In this document: positions 24,504 through 33,856 of the stretch, piece after piece
How positions within the stretch are numbered: the first letter of the stretch is position 1
Layout: each line of letters opens with the position of its first letter
Assembly (NCBI RefSeq): GCF_014652535.1
Contig: NZ_BMYZ01000002.1
Location: 310,001-374,000 of the forward strand
Direction of reading: 5' to 3'
Length of the DNA stretch: 64,000 nt
Source: Cellvibrio zantedeschiae
Lineage (GTDB): Bacteria; Pseudomonadota; Gammaproteobacteria; Pseudomonadales; Cellvibrionaceae
The notes under the pieces: model-generated
What the model was told of the DNA's origin: nothing
Seen by the model: the letters and a program-made list of their open reading frames with translations, nothing else
Databases searched by the model: none
Position numbers and translations under genes: made by a program

Positions 24504-25286
24504 CTAAAGCGCTAGTTTGCTTCCCGCATAAAGCATCATCATCGCCAATGCCGGGCGTAAATACTTTTCTGCAGCGCGGTGCGCTAAATGGCTACCTAAA
24601 TAAATGCCGGGTAATGAACCAATCAATAAGTTCACCAGCAAGCTCCAATCAACGTTACCAAAACTCGCATGGCCAATACCGGCAACCAATGTGAGCGGCA
24701 CGGCGTGTGCGATTTCAGTTCCTACCAAGCGCACCACAGGCAAGAGTGGGTAGAGCAGGAATAATGCAACCGTACCTAACGCACCGGCGCCAATTGACGT
24801 GAGCGTTACAATTACGCCCATGATTAAACCTACAATAACCGTTGCAATGTCTTGTTGTTTGCGGCTCATGCGGGTAATCCACACGTCGTTGCGGTGGCTG
24901 TAATCCATGATTTTTTGTTTGAACAAAATCGCCAGGGCAGTAAACAGCATTGCCCAGCCCAGGGACTTCTTAATCACCTTGTTAATGGTTGCAGTATCCA
25001 AACCACTGGAATGAAGTGCCCATAAGGTTAACAAAGCTGCCGGTACGCTTCCCAATGCCAGCATTAAGGTGATGTGCCAGTCGATATTACGTTTTTTGTT
25101 GTGTACATGAATGCCGCCAGATTTGGTGATGGCCGCATAAAGCAAATCTGTGCCTACCGCATTGGCAGGGCTGACACCAAAGTAGAGCAAAATCGGGGTC
25201 ATCAAGGAGCCACCGCCCACACCGGTCAAACCAACCACGAAACCAACGAACAAACCTGCAAGCGCGTAGGGATACTGAAAATCCAT
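24504..25286 (-). CDS. TauE/SafE-family anion permease
   Basis: A 260-residue polytopic membrane protein of the TauE/SafE (DUF81) family, with the hallmark LTGVGGGSLMTPILLYFG in the first helix pair and the second half-repeat around LTSIGAGALGTVALF. Family members export sulfite, sulfoacetate or related organic anions; the substrate here is unknown. Longer in-frame starts exist at 25319 and 25376. The start at 25286 (MDFQYPYALAG) gives the usual family length, but no strong ribosome binding site decides it. It ends in a good terminator and seems to be transcribed alone. Confidence 0.87.
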   Translation of the reverse strand: MDFQYPYALAGLFVGFVVGLTGVGGGSLMTPILLYFGVSPANAVGTDLLYAAITKSGGIHVHNKKRNIDWHITLMLALGSVPAALLTLWALHSSGLDTATINKVIKKSLGWAMLFTALAILFKQKIMDYSHRNDVWITRMSRKQQDIATVIVGLIMGVIVTLTSIGAGALGTVALFLLYPLLPVVRLVGTEIAHAVPLTLVAGIGHASFGNVDWSLLVNLLIGSLPGIYLGSHLAHRAAEKYLRPALAMMMLYAGSKLAL

Positions 25287-25558
25287 AAAAATAAAGCCTA
25301 ATTGTTTGGTTTTAATCATTATCTGCTGATTTTTCAGCAGGGCGCGCAGGTTAACAGCCTGGCATCGCCTTTCCAAAGGCCAAAAAGTTTGGGGGTTATG
25401 CTTTTGCGGTATATGAAGTCGCTGGCGAGCGGAGCGGATTTAATAATGGGAATAAATGAAAAGTTGTCTGGGGAATGAATTGAAATTTGCAGCCCCAAAA
25501 GCGACTGCTGCTATAGTTTGCCTTTCTACGGACCTATAAATTATTAAACAGGACAATA

Positions 25559-26305
25559 ATGAAAGACCAAAAACTCCCCAATCAATCTGCTGGAACCTAT
25601 CGCACCTTAAGAAACGGCCTCGCTTTGTTGGCTTTTTTGTTCCCCATTTTATTGGCGCTGGGCGCTTACGTGCGAGCAGGCTTACCGCTTGCAGGCTCCA
25701 TTAGCGAGTACTACCACTACTTTGACCCGGTAAAACAAGAATACGGCCGCGGTCTTATGCGGGATCTTCTGGTCGGCCTTTTATGTGGGCAAGCTGCTTT
25801 ATTGTTTGTTTATAAAGGTTTTACCCGATTGGAAGATTACGCGCTCAATATTGCTGGCATTGCGGCTACAGGGTTGGCACTTTTCCCCATGCGCTGGCCC
25901 GCACCTTCGGCCTTTGATCCGTTTTCCACACACGGTGTTTTTGCTGCGATTTTTTTCATCAGCATTGCCTATGTGTGCATTTGGCGTGCGAACGATACGC
26001 TTCATTTAATCGTCGATGAAAAAGTGCGCAAGAGCTACGCACGTATCTACAAATTACTGGGCATTCTCATGCTGGTTTTGCCCGCCCTGGTATGGGCATG
26101 GCTTTATTATTTGCCGTTGAAGAAATCTTTAATATTTTTTATTGAAATGGGTTCTGTTTATACCTTTGCGACTTATTGGGTACTCAAAAGTCGGGAAGCA
26201 AAAATGAGTGGGTTGGATGAGCAAGCTGCGACAGGGAATTTGTCTGTTCCAGATCATAGTATTAAGGATATGTTTAGGGAATTGCCTGTCCAGCATCGCG
26301 AATAA
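25559..26305 (+). CDS. Polytopic membrane protein of unknown function
   Basis: A 248-residue protein with about six hydrophobic helices (first at about 22-40, then about 66-84, 92-108, 120-140, 162-180 and 190-205). The short loop after helix 1 holds AGSISEYYHYFDPV. The general plan resembles DUF998-like proteins, but I do not recognise a named family. The C-terminal 40 residues are soluble and acidic. AGGACAATA precedes the ATG. A possible promoter has TTGCAG at 25487 and TATAGT at 25512 (19-base spacing). Confidence 0.7.
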   Translation: MKDQKLPNQSAGTYRTLRNGLALLAFLFPILLALGAYVRAGLPLAGSISEYYHYFDPVKQEYGRGLMRDLLVGLLCGQAALLFVYKGFTRLEDYALNIAGIAATGLALFPMRWPAPSAFDPFSTHGVFAAIFFISIAYVCIWRANDTLHLIVDEKVRKSYARIYKLLGILMLVLPALVWAWLYYLPLKKSLIFFIEMGSVYTFATYWVLKSREAKMSGLDEQAATGNLSVPDHSIKDMFRELPVQHRE

Positions 26306-26418
26306 TTTATGAAATATCGTGCGCTTTTACAATTGTGAAACAATTTTAAATGGCGGGCGCGTTATAGTAGTGGCTATTGTAATGCGCTTAGTCGCCCGAC
26401 ATTTCAGGACAAGTTTTT

Positions 26419-27012
26419 ATGACAATAGAATCCACACAGGACCGTATCAAAATCCAAAAAGTAGAAGTGCTTTCTGATGACTGGTACATACTGCGCAAAA
26501 CCACTTTTGAATTCAAACGCAATAACGGCAGCTGGCAAACCATGAGTCGAGAGACTTATGATCGCGGTAACGGCGCCACTATTTTGCTCTATAACCGAGC
26601 GAAAAAAACCGTGATACTGACCCGTCAATTTCGTTTTCCCGCGTTCGTTAATAATCATTCTGGAATGTTGATAGAAACTTGTGCGGGCTTGTTGGATAAA
26701 GACGACCCTGAAACCTGTATTCGCAAGGAGACGGAAGAGGAGACAGGTTTTAAAGTAAAGAATGTAACCAAAGTTTTTGAAGCTTTTATGAGCCCAGGTT
26801 CGGTTACCGAAAAATTATTTTTCTTTGTGGGCGAATATTTCGCGGAAGATAAAATCAGTAGCGGCGGTGGAAAATATGCAGAAGGAGAAGATATAGAGGC
26901 GCTGGAAATTCCGCTGGATGAGGCTATGCAAATGATTGTGCGCGGCGAGATTATGGATGGCAAAACGATTATGCTCTTGCAATACGCAAAGCTGAATCGG
27001 TTGATTGATTAA
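26419..27012 (+). CDS. nudK: GDP-mannose pyrophosphatase NudK (Nudix hydrolase)
   Basis: A 197-residue Nudix hydrolase. The Nudix helix is GLLDKDDPETCIRKETEEET followed by GF, with the E to D and R to K changes also typical of Escherichia coli NudK, and SPGSVTEKLFFFVGEY follows as in that subfamily. NudK splits GDP-mannose and related sugar nucleotides to GMP and sugar-1-phosphate, and is close to ADP-ribose pyrophosphatases. Cytosolic and single-gene. An in-frame methionine at the annotated start follows CAAGTTTTT, with AGGACAAG as the ribosome binding site. A shared terminator separates it from the convergent GH2 gene. Confidence 0.88.
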   Translation: MTIESTQDRIKIQKVEVLSDDWYILRKTTFEFKRNNGSWQTMSRETYDRGNGATILLYNRAKKTVILTRQFRFPAFVNNHSGMLIETCAGLLDKDDPETCIRKETEEETGFKVKNVTKVFEAFMSPGSVTEKLFFFVGEYFAEDKISSGGGKYAEGEDIEALEIPLDEAMQMIVRGEIMDGKTIMLLQYAKLNRLID

Positions 27013-27030
27013 AAAATGTTGTTGTTAAAT

Positions 27031-27070
27031 AAAAAGGGCGACCTGAATTTTAAATCAGGTCGCCCTTTTT
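27031..27070. terminator. Bidirectional intrinsic terminator, nudK/GH2
   Basis: A perfect 16-bp stem: 27031-27046 (AAAAAGGGCGACCTGA) with 27055-27070, eight-base loop. The A and T runs on both sides serve both convergent genes. Confidence 0.9.
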
Positions 27071-27082
27071 AATTCGTATAGA

Positions 27083-29449
27083 TTAAAGCGAAGTTTCACC
27101 CGCAGCGAGTTCTTTGGCTTCTGCTTTAATTTTGACTCCAGCGATATTGCTACCTACTTCAATCAATGCGCTGGAAACACCGTCGATTGATTTGATCTCT
27201 GCAGGACTAACCAGTTTTGCATCACCACTTACGCTGAAAGTTACGGGCACGCCGTTGTCGTGGGTGATATTGCCTGCGGCATCGCGCAATTGTGCACGTA
27301 CAAACACAACATCTTTGACACCTGCTTGCGGAGCCATACCGTTTGCGTCAATGCTGAGTTTAACTTGAGTTGCTTTGCCTGCAGTCGTCACCTTGTGTTC
27401 GATTACCGCCTTTTCCCCGACGTAAGCAATCGCTTTTAATTCACCCGCTCTAAATTCTTTAACTTTGAAAGTAAAAGGTGGATGTTTCAAGTTAGTAGTG
27501 TTTTTATTGGCGTCAGGTTTTTGTTTGCCTAGTGATTCGCCATTTAAAAATAACTCTACCTGATCAGCGTTGCTGAATACACGCACATCCAGAGTTGATT
27601 TTTCATTCCATTCGCTTGCGATAAATACCATAGGGCCGCTGGCAAATTTGTTTGATTGCTCATCGATATCGCGTTGGCTTTGGTAGAAGTAATAAGAATA
27701 TTTTGGCAGGCGCTCAATACTCATTACCCCAGAGGATTCCAGATCGGGCGAGTAGCCGCGGTTATAATCAAACATTACCCAGTACCCGTCTGAATAGGCA
27801 GGAGTGCTTGCAAGATTATCGTTGTGCGCCTCTTGAATGTTTGCAGCTTGTTGCAATAAACGTTTTTCGCCATCACCCAATAATTGGCGGCTGGAACGAT
27901 CTGCTTGCAGTAAATTTGCCCACGCCGTTTGGTTCAAGCCAGCATTCATTGCATAGTATTCCCAATCGCCATACTCACTTACGTTGTAAGGTTTGGTTGG
28001 CGTTTTGTAGTGTTCCAAACGGTGTTGACGCGCTTGCAAATAAATATCGTAACCATATTCTTGCCAACCCGCTGAATAAACATTTTTACCTGGATACTCC
28101 TCATGAATAATTTTGGTGAGTGAATCAATAAAGGGTTCGGTCATCCAAGATTCGTTTAATGAACATTCCCACGCAAGTACAGAAGCATGGTTGCGGTCGC
28201 GGCGAATTAAATCGCGGCAAGTTTGTTGAACTTGTGCCTGGAATGCAGCGTCTTCAGAAAAATATTGCCAACCTAATACAGAATCCAACAACACCAAACC
28301 TAATTCGTCCGCCGCTGCCATAAAGGCTGGCGAATGTGGGTAGTGCGACAGGCGCACATAATCAAAACCGGCAGATTTAATTAACACTGCGTCGCGGTAA
28401 TCCGCTGCATCGGAGGTTGCGTAGCCAACGTAAGGATATTCCTGATGGCGATTCACGCCGCGCAAGAAAGTTTTTTTACCGTTAATCAATAATTGATGAT
28501 CTGTGGTGAAGGTAAATTCGCGAATACCAATGCGAGTTTCCTTTTTCTCCACCAGATTTTTTCCATCAAATACTTGAGTGACCAAATTATAAAGGTTGGG
28601 GCTTTGTGGCGACCAAAGCTTAGGTGTGGTTACCGATAATTGATGTTCCAGATTCGCATCGGTTTTGGTGGCAATTTTTAAGGGTTCATTTTTAACTTCT
28701 GTGACTAATTTGTCACCATCAAATAGTTGCTGGCTAATGTAGACAGTTTTCTCCGCCGCACTGCTGTTAACGACATTGGTTTTTACATTAATGCTGGCTT
28801 TTCCTTCGGTGACTTCCGGATAAGTTACAAAAATTCCGCCACCGGCTACTTTGTCTGCAGCGACAGCATCGCTGATATACACATCATTTTTAACAATCAA
28901 ATGCACATTGCGATACAAGCCGCCGTAAGTATTAAAGTCCAAATCTTTTAAGGGTTTTGGGCCTGTTATCGGATTATCGCGGTTATCCAAATGCACAACC
29001 AATTCGTTGGGTGTATCAAACTTTAATTCAGTGGTTAGATCTACAGTAAGCGGTAAATAACCACCAAGGTGACTGGCGATTTTTTTGCCGTTTAAAAATA
29101 CTTCGGCGGCATTCATGGCGGCATCGAAGCGAATAAAAACAGGTTTGTTTTTCCAGCTTGCATCGGCGGTGATGGTTTTCTTATACCAGGCGTCGCCTTG
29201 CCATTGATTAGTCACTACTAAGGATTCAACCTCAGTTGTATGGGGTAGTTGAACTTTTTCCCAACCCGTCAAAGCGCTACCGCTTGCGAGGTCGGCTGCA
29301 GTATCAGATTTTGCGAATTGCCAATCGCTGTTAAAAAGCGTTTCACTTGCAAGTGGTGGAGCTTTTTCTTCGTGGCTGCAGGCGCTGATTAAACTGGCAA
29401 GCGCTATGACCAAGCCGATTTTTAAAAATTGTGGTGATGGTGTTTTCAT
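27083..29449 (-). CDS. GH2-family beta-galactosidase-like lipoprotein
   Basis: A 788-residue glycoside hydrolase family 2 enzyme with a lipoprotein signal (IALASLISAC, lipobox Cys at about 24). It has the sugar-binding N domain (about 30-200), immunoglobulin-like domain (about 210-310), a TIM barrel and C-terminal beta domains. The acid/base is Glu433 (CSLNESW) and the nucleophile Glu492 (NVSEYGDW). The last domain (about 690-788) is an invasin/Big-type sandwich. Next to a GH53 endo-galactanase it most likely removes beta-1,4-linked galactose from galacto-oligosaccharides; beta-glucuronidase activity cannot be excluded from sequence. Expected on a membrane surface, periplasmic side. Confidence 0.88.
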   Translation of the reverse strand: MKTPSPQFLKIGLVIALASLISACSHEEKAPPLASETLFNSDWQFAKSDTAADLASGSALTGWEKVQLPHTTEVESLVVTNQWQGDAWYKKTITADASWKNKPVFIRFDAAMNAAEVFLNGKKIASHLGGYLPLTVDLTTELKFDTPNELVVHLDNRDNPITGPKPLKDLDFNTYGGLYRNVHLIVKNDVYISDAVAADKVAGGGIFVTYPEVTEGKASINVKTNVVNSSAAEKTVYISQQLFDGDKLVTEVKNEPLKIATKTDANLEHQLSVTTPKLWSPQSPNLYNLVTQVFDGKNLVEKKETRIGIREFTFTTDHQLLINGKKTFLRGVNRHQEYPYVGYATSDAADYRDAVLIKSAGFDYVRLSHYPHSPAFMAAADELGLVLLDSVLGWQYFSEDAAFQAQVQQTCRDLIRRDRNHASVLAWECSLNESWMTEPFIDSLTKIIHEEYPGKNVYSAGWQEYGYDIYLQARQHRLEHYKTPTKPYNVSEYGDWEYYAMNAGLNQTAWANLLQADRSSRQLLGDGEKRLLQQAANIQEAHNDNLASTPAYSDGYWVMFDYNRGYSPDLESSGVMSIERLPKYSYYFYQSQRDIDEQSNKFASGPMVFIASEWNEKSTLDVRVFSNADQVELFLNGESLGKQKPDANKNTTNLKHPPFTFKVKEFRAGELKAIAYVGEKAVIEHKVTTAGKATQVKLSIDANGMAPQAGVKDVVFVRAQLRDAAGNITHDNGVPVTFSVSGDAKLVSPAEIKSIDGVSSALIEVGSNIAGVKIKAEAKELAAGETSL

Positions 29450-29511
29450 AATTATTTCTCACGGGTAGAAATTTATTTGTACTGTGTTTTTAAACTTAAG
29501 CGGGAGTCGTC

Positions 29512-29530
29512 ATCCTCGCGTAGCGGGGAT
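29512..29530. repeat. Short palindromic unit
   Basis: ATCCTCGC-GTA-GCGGGGAT forms an eight-pair hairpin with one T-G pair in the 108-base gap between the GH53 and GH2 genes. It resembles the common dispersed palindromes around ATCCCCGC seen in many proteobacterial genomes; no T run follows on the minus strand. Confidence 0.45.
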
Positions 29531-29557
29531 CAGCTTTTGCCTTTTAATTTGGTTTAT

Positions 29558-30700
29558 TTAATTCTTCGCTTCCCTAAAAAAATTAAACGCAGGCAAGGTA
29601 GTGTTGCGTCTGCCAGCATCAAAAAACGCGCCGTTTTCCCAATGCGAGCCTTGGCCCCATTGGGTTTTGCATTTAGTAGAAATCCACGCCGGTTCCCAAT
29701 AAATTAAACCTATACCGCCACCGGCTTTAATACTTTTACTGAGTGCGAGCAAATAATCCAGTTGGCCATTAGGTGTTGCCGGGTAGTCTGGCAATACGGC
29801 ATCTTTCCACATGACGTTGTCGGCTTTATCAAAGTTTTGCATGGTCCAGGGGTAGCCTGTTTCAACGACCATTACTGGTTTGCCTTGTTTTTGAGTTAAT
29901 TCGCGAATGGCATCGCCAACACCGGGATTGCCTTCAGTCGCAGTAACTTTAAATTTAGACCATTGTGGATAGTAGGAAAGGCCGATTACATCAAAATCAG
30001 TAATGCCGTGTTTTGTTGCTTCCGGAAACCACCACAAACCATTTTCCGGTTGGGCGATGTGTAACACTATGGCAATTTTCTTTTGATTTTTTTGGCTGAA
30101 ATCGCGTACTGCTTTTATGCCGCTATTAAGCAGAGCCGCATTGCGCTCCCAATTTAAATGTTCGCCCGTGGTTTTATCTTTGGGTTGCATGATTTCAACA
30201 TTGGTTTCGTTGCCCACTTGCACCATGTTAGGCGTTAAACCTTGGGCCTCCAATTTTTGCAAAGTGTCTTGCGTGTAATCGTAAAGCGCTTTGGCGAGTT
30301 CCGGTGTGGTGGCAATATCTTTCCATGCATCGGGAATTTCCTGGCGCTGTGGGTCGGTCCAGGTATCGGAATAATGGAAGTCGAGTAACACGCGCATATT
30401 GAAGGCTTTAGCGCGTTTAATGGTTTTGGCTACATCGTCAAGATTAGAGTATTTCGTCCAGGTCGCGTTGTGCCACAAGCGCACACGAACAATATCGGTA
30501 CCGTAGCTGGCGAAAATTTCAAAAGGATCTTTTTGTTTTCCTCGATCAGAATAAGTGCCGCCGCAATCTTCCATTTCGTTCACGTAAGATAAATCTGCAC
30601 CGGTAAAAAATGGTGCTGGCTTTGTTATTTCTTGCGCAAAACAAATGACAGAGAACGCACTCGTCATAGTAATTAAAAGAGGGCAGAGATATTTTTTCAT
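29558..30700 (-). CDS. GH53 endo-beta-1,4-galactanase
   Basis: A 380-residue secreted arabinogalactan endo-beta-1,4-galactosidase. The signal peptide runs to about residue 22 (AFSVICFAQ). The TIM barrel starts at FFTGADLSYVNEMEDCGG and has acid/base Glu165 (QVGNETN) and nucleophile Glu280 (VVETGYPW), both characteristic of glycoside hydrolase family 53. It cuts galactan side chains of pectin into oligosaccharides. It is flanked on the same strand by a TonB receptor upstream and the GH2 exo-enzyme downstream, making a compact galactan uptake and degradation unit. Confidence 0.95.
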   Translation of the reverse strand: MKKYLCPLLITMTSAFSVICFAQEITKPAPFFTGADLSYVNEMEDCGGTYSDRGKQKDPFEIFASYGTDIVRVRLWHNATWTKYSNLDDVAKTIKRAKAFNMRVLLDFHYSDTWTDPQRQEIPDAWKDIATTPELAKALYDYTQDTLQKLEAQGLTPNMVQVGNETNVEIMQPKDKTTGEHLNWERNAALLNSGIKAVRDFSQKNQKKIAIVLHIAQPENGLWWFPEATKHGITDFDVIGLSYYPQWSKFKVTATEGNPGVGDAIRELTQKQGKPVMVVETGYPWTMQNFDKADNVMWKDAVLPDYPATPNGQLDYLLALSKSIKAGGGIGLIYWEPAWISTKCKTQWGQGSHWENGAFFDAGRRNTTLPAFNFFREAKN

Positions 30701-30744
30701 GGAGATTCCTGCATAATATTTTTTTAAATAGATTTCGAGTCCTT

Positions 30745-30774
30745 TAAAAAACTGCGGCTACCTGAGTAGCCGCA
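30745..30774 (-). terminator. Terminator or attenuator between TonB receptor and GH53
   Basis: TGCGGCTAC (30753-30761) pairs with GTAGCCGCA (30766-30774), loop CTGA; the minus strand then runs into TTTTTT. It lies 33 bases after the receptor stop, so it could reduce read-through into the enzyme genes. Confidence 0.78.
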
Positions 30775-30806
30775 CAAGGGATCAATCACTTCATGCAGTA
30801 CAACAA

Positions 30807-33434
30807 TTACAACTTCCAGGTAAAGTCTAACAAGTAGCTACGACCGTAATCGTCAAAACGTTTCAGGTTTGCTGGTTGATTATTTTGCGATAAACGCATT
30901 GGCTCATTGGTTAAGTTGTACGCCTGGAAGCGCACGTTCCAATGCTCGTTAATATCGTAAGCAAGGCTTAAGCCCAAGCTTAATTCCGAGTCCATTGTCG
31001 TTAAGTCATAGCTATCCCATGTGAACGCACTGGTATAAGCGGAGTGATATTTCCAACCAATACGTGCATCCACACCGTAGTTGCTGTACCACAAATCAAG
31101 AGTTGCCGTGTCGCGTGCTAAACCAGCCATCGGCAGCGGATTATCGCTAGGCGCAAATTCGTGAATGTTAGATTCAGCAAATGCATAGTTGGAGTAAATA
31201 CCAAAGCCTTCAACAGGTAAGAAAGTAAATGGCATTTGGAAAGTTAATTCTGCACCGCGAACATAGCCACCTTTGCCATTTACCGGGCCGTAGATATCAA
31301 AAGTACCTTGCTGACCGGTGAAGCTTCCAACAGTCGCGTTGCCAATGTAGTTTTCAATATCTTTGTAGTAAACGCTGAGTGCAGCCAAAGATTCAGGTGC
31401 GAAATACCATTCGTAAGAAACGTCAACTTGATCTGACGTAAATGGTTTTAACAATGGGTTGCCTGCACCACCCGAACTGCCGGTGTTGATTGCGCTGATG
31501 TATTGACCCGCACGCATTTCATCAAGTGGCGGACGAGATATTGCGCGCGAAACACCAAAACGCAATTTTTGTTGATCATCCAGGCTGAGGTTCAAGCCAG
31601 CGCTTGGCAATGCTTTGGAGAAATCGTTATCAACATGCGCACCATTTAACGCGTAACTTTCGGTGCTGATTTTTACCTGGCGTACACCAACATTAGCGTC
31701 GTATTCGAAGCCTGCGAGTTCGCCTTCAAAATCCAGCTTCACGTATCCCGCATTGTTTTTCTCTTCAACTTTCCAGTAACGGCCTTCGTTGACAGCGGCA
31801 GCACCGTAATTAACGCCGCCGTAAATAAGTTGTGCTGTTTCTTTGTAAGAGGGCGCGTTTAAAAATGGAATTGTGTCAAATGCATCCAGGGTGTATGAGC
31901 TTAAGAAGCCCGCCGGGAATTTTACAGCGGTGCCGTTATCGGCAGCATCAGTTCTGGTCATTGCAAAGTCAGTCCAGATCACTTCTTTCTCTCGGTCAGC
32001 TGTGCGCACGCCAAACGTGAGGCTGCGCAAATCACCTGCGTCTAAATCGCGCTTGAAATCAAACTGCGCACTTAACAAATCATCTTCCAGGTCTGAACCT
32101 TCGTTCACGTTGGAAATCCAGTTGTATGAGGCTTTTTCTGGCGTTAAAAGCGCTGAGCCAGCTGGTGCTGAAATTGAAGGCGTGCCACGTAAATCGTAGC
32201 TCCAGGTTTCAGCATATTGGTCGAGGTAAATTGCGTTCCAATAGTTTTCGCGTTTTGCGGTTGATGAAGAAATATCTGCATCAATTTTCCAGTTGTCGAT
32301 ACCGGTGTAACTGAATTTCAAGCCTTGGGTAATACCGCTATTTTCTTGTGAGTAACCTGCAAGTACGTGACGAATTTGTCCTTCCCAACCGTTAATGGTT
32401 GCTGCAACAGCTTGCTTGTTAACAAGCACAACATTGCTTAGTAAGTTATCGGGGCGACCATCTTTATTGGTGTCTTCAATGCCCCAACCGCCCCACGGGC
32501 CTGGGTTGAGTCCAATGTCTTGACCCCAGGTTTGGTTTTGCTCTTCACTCATTGCAAAACTGGTGTAAAGGAAATCGTATTTAACATTGAGTGTATCGCT
32601 AGGCGCCCACTCCATTACCGCCATTACGCCTTCGCGATCTTGCTCGAGTTTTTTAACTTCAGCGGCAACGCCCCAAGGGGTGCTACCAATTGCGCCCTTG
32701 CCATCCAGATTCCAATCGCCGCTGCTAAAACCCCAGCCTTGCAATGAACCGTAGGCATTTTTTTGTTTTTGCTTGGATGCGCCAATCGCTACTGCAAACT
32801 CGTCGCTGAACTTGTGAACCAACGCCGCACTGAAACGGTTGCCGAGTGGATCGTAATCAGGAATATCTTTGCCCGCTTCGTTTTGTTGTACGCCTGCGCG
32901 AATGGTTGCTTCAGGGCCGTTGTACGAAAGTGGGGAAATCGTTTTTAAATTGATTGAGCCTGCGATACCACCTTCAATCAAATCTGCAGATTGGGTTTTA
33001 TAAACTTCAGCAGCGGATACCAATTCAGAAGGATACTGCTCATAGCGAATGGCACGACCTGGCTCCGGGCTTGCAACTTCGCGGCCGTTTACTGTGCCGA
33101 ATACCATGCGTGGGCCAAGGCCGCGAATGGCTGCCTGGCTTTCGTTACCACGGTCACGTGAACCGTTTACGCCAGGGAGGCGAACTAAGGCTTCTGCGAT
33201 AGTTACTGCAGGTGTTGCGTTGATGTCATCCATCGACAAGGCTTCCATCACCTTGTCGCTGCTTTGTTTCACTTCGATTGCTTTTTCCAGGGCGGCACGC
33301 ATACCGGTAATAACGATTTCTTCCGCCTCTGGCGTTGCGGCCGGTGTAGTTTGGGCGCTTGCTACACCGCTAATGCTTAATGCAAACAGCAAGCTTGCTT
33401 TAGATATGTATGTTGTTGGGAGTTTATAGTTCAT
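30807..33434 (-). CDS. TonB-dependent receptor (galactan locus)
   Basis: An 875-residue outer-membrane receptor with signal peptide (about 1-28, ending GVASAQ), a TonB-box-like EEIVITGMRAALEKAIEVK and a plug domain (about 55-170; ALVRLPGVNGSRDRGNESQ, then IRGLGPRMVFGTVNGREV). The 22-strand barrel ends in YLLDFTWKL. It is placed upstream of GH53 and GH2 on the same strand, so it most likely imports galacto-oligosaccharides released by the galactanase. Different in length and sequence from the receptor at 19.5-22.5 kb, so not a recent copy. Expression is probably set by the AT-rich region before it. Confidence 0.92.
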   Translation of the reverse strand: MNYKLPTTYISKASLLFALSISGVASAQTTPAATPEAEEIVITGMRAALEKAIEVKQSSDKVMEALSMDDINATPAVTIAEALVRLPGVNGSRDRGNESQAAIRGLGPRMVFGTVNGREVASPEPGRAIRYEQYPSELVSAAEVYKTQSADLIEGGIAGSINLKTISPLSYNGPEATIRAGVQQNEAGKDIPDYDPLGNRFSAALVHKFSDEFAVAIGASKQKQKNAYGSLQGWGFSSGDWNLDGKGAIGSTPWGVAAEVKKLEQDREGVMAVMEWAPSDTLNVKYDFLYTSFAMSEEQNQTWGQDIGLNPGPWGGWGIEDTNKDGRPDNLLSNVVLVNKQAVAATINGWEGQIRHVLAGYSQENSGITQGLKFSYTGIDNWKIDADISSSTAKRENYWNAIYLDQYAETWSYDLRGTPSISAPAGSALLTPEKASYNWISNVNEGSDLEDDLLSAQFDFKRDLDAGDLRSLTFGVRTADREKEVIWTDFAMTRTDAADNGTAVKFPAGFLSSYTLDAFDTIPFLNAPSYKETAQLIYGGVNYGAAAVNEGRYWKVEEKNNAGYVKLDFEGELAGFEYDANVGVRQVKISTESYALNGAHVDNDFSKALPSAGLNLSLDDQQKLRFGVSRAISRPPLDEMRAGQYISAINTGSSGGAGNPLLKPFTSDQVDVSYEWYFAPESLAALSVYYKDIENYIGNATVGSFTGQQGTFDIYGPVNGKGGYVRGAELTFQMPFTFLPVEGFGIYSNYAFAESNIHEFAPSDNPLPMAGLARDTATLDLWYSNYGVDARIGWKYHSAYTSAFTWDSYDLTTMDSELSLGLSLAYDINEHWNVRFQAYNLTNEPMRLSQNNQPANLKRFDDYGRSYLLDFTWKL

Positions 33435-33856
33435 GTTGGTGTAATTCCTCTCTGGTCTAAATACGTTGTTTTTATTTGTAAATATGCATATATATCATAT
33501 TTATATTCTTATATTTGCAACAATGTAATCTTTTGTCAAGAGTTAGCCTCAGGTTATCTACGCAATAATCCGTTGATAAATATGGTCTTTTGGACTTTAT
33601 GGCGTCTTAATTTTGATTGCCATTTATCTTGATTATTACTTTAACAAAGGCGCTCTAAGACGAACTAATGTCTTTTAATTCAACGGTTTATAAATCCGGA
33701 ATTGCGAGTTCCCGAAGCTGTATTCAATTGGATGAACAGTGTGGCGTTGTGTGTTTAATGACCAAATTTCTTTGCAATCGAATTCATTGAATTGCAGGTT
33801 TAGTTGAGGTGGTTCAAGCGGTAAGGTGAGCGCATAAAAATAGCTGGAGCCTTAGT
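33435..33856. other. Divergent regulatory region, TonB receptor/pullulanase
   Basis: No gene in these 422 bases. The receptor side is very AT-rich (33470-33530) and contains an imperfect inverted repeat, TTGTAAATAT (33476-33485) and ATATTTGCAA (33511-33520). The pullulanase side has no clear promoter that I can defend. AGCTGGAGCCTTAGT carries GGAG before the pullulanase ATG. Confidence 0.4.
33476..33520. promoter_or_regulatory. Inverted repeat, possible operator
   Basis: TTGTAAATAT and ATATTTGCAA are inverted copies with one mismatch, separated by 25 bases, 42 bases upstream of the receptor start. Position and symmetry fit a regulator site, but the region is so AT-rich that chance is possible. 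Confidence 0.3.

Noticed and set aside
33049-33429. 126-codon frame opposite the second TonB receptor
   Set aside because: Antisense to the signal peptide and plug of a clear receptor; no independent support.
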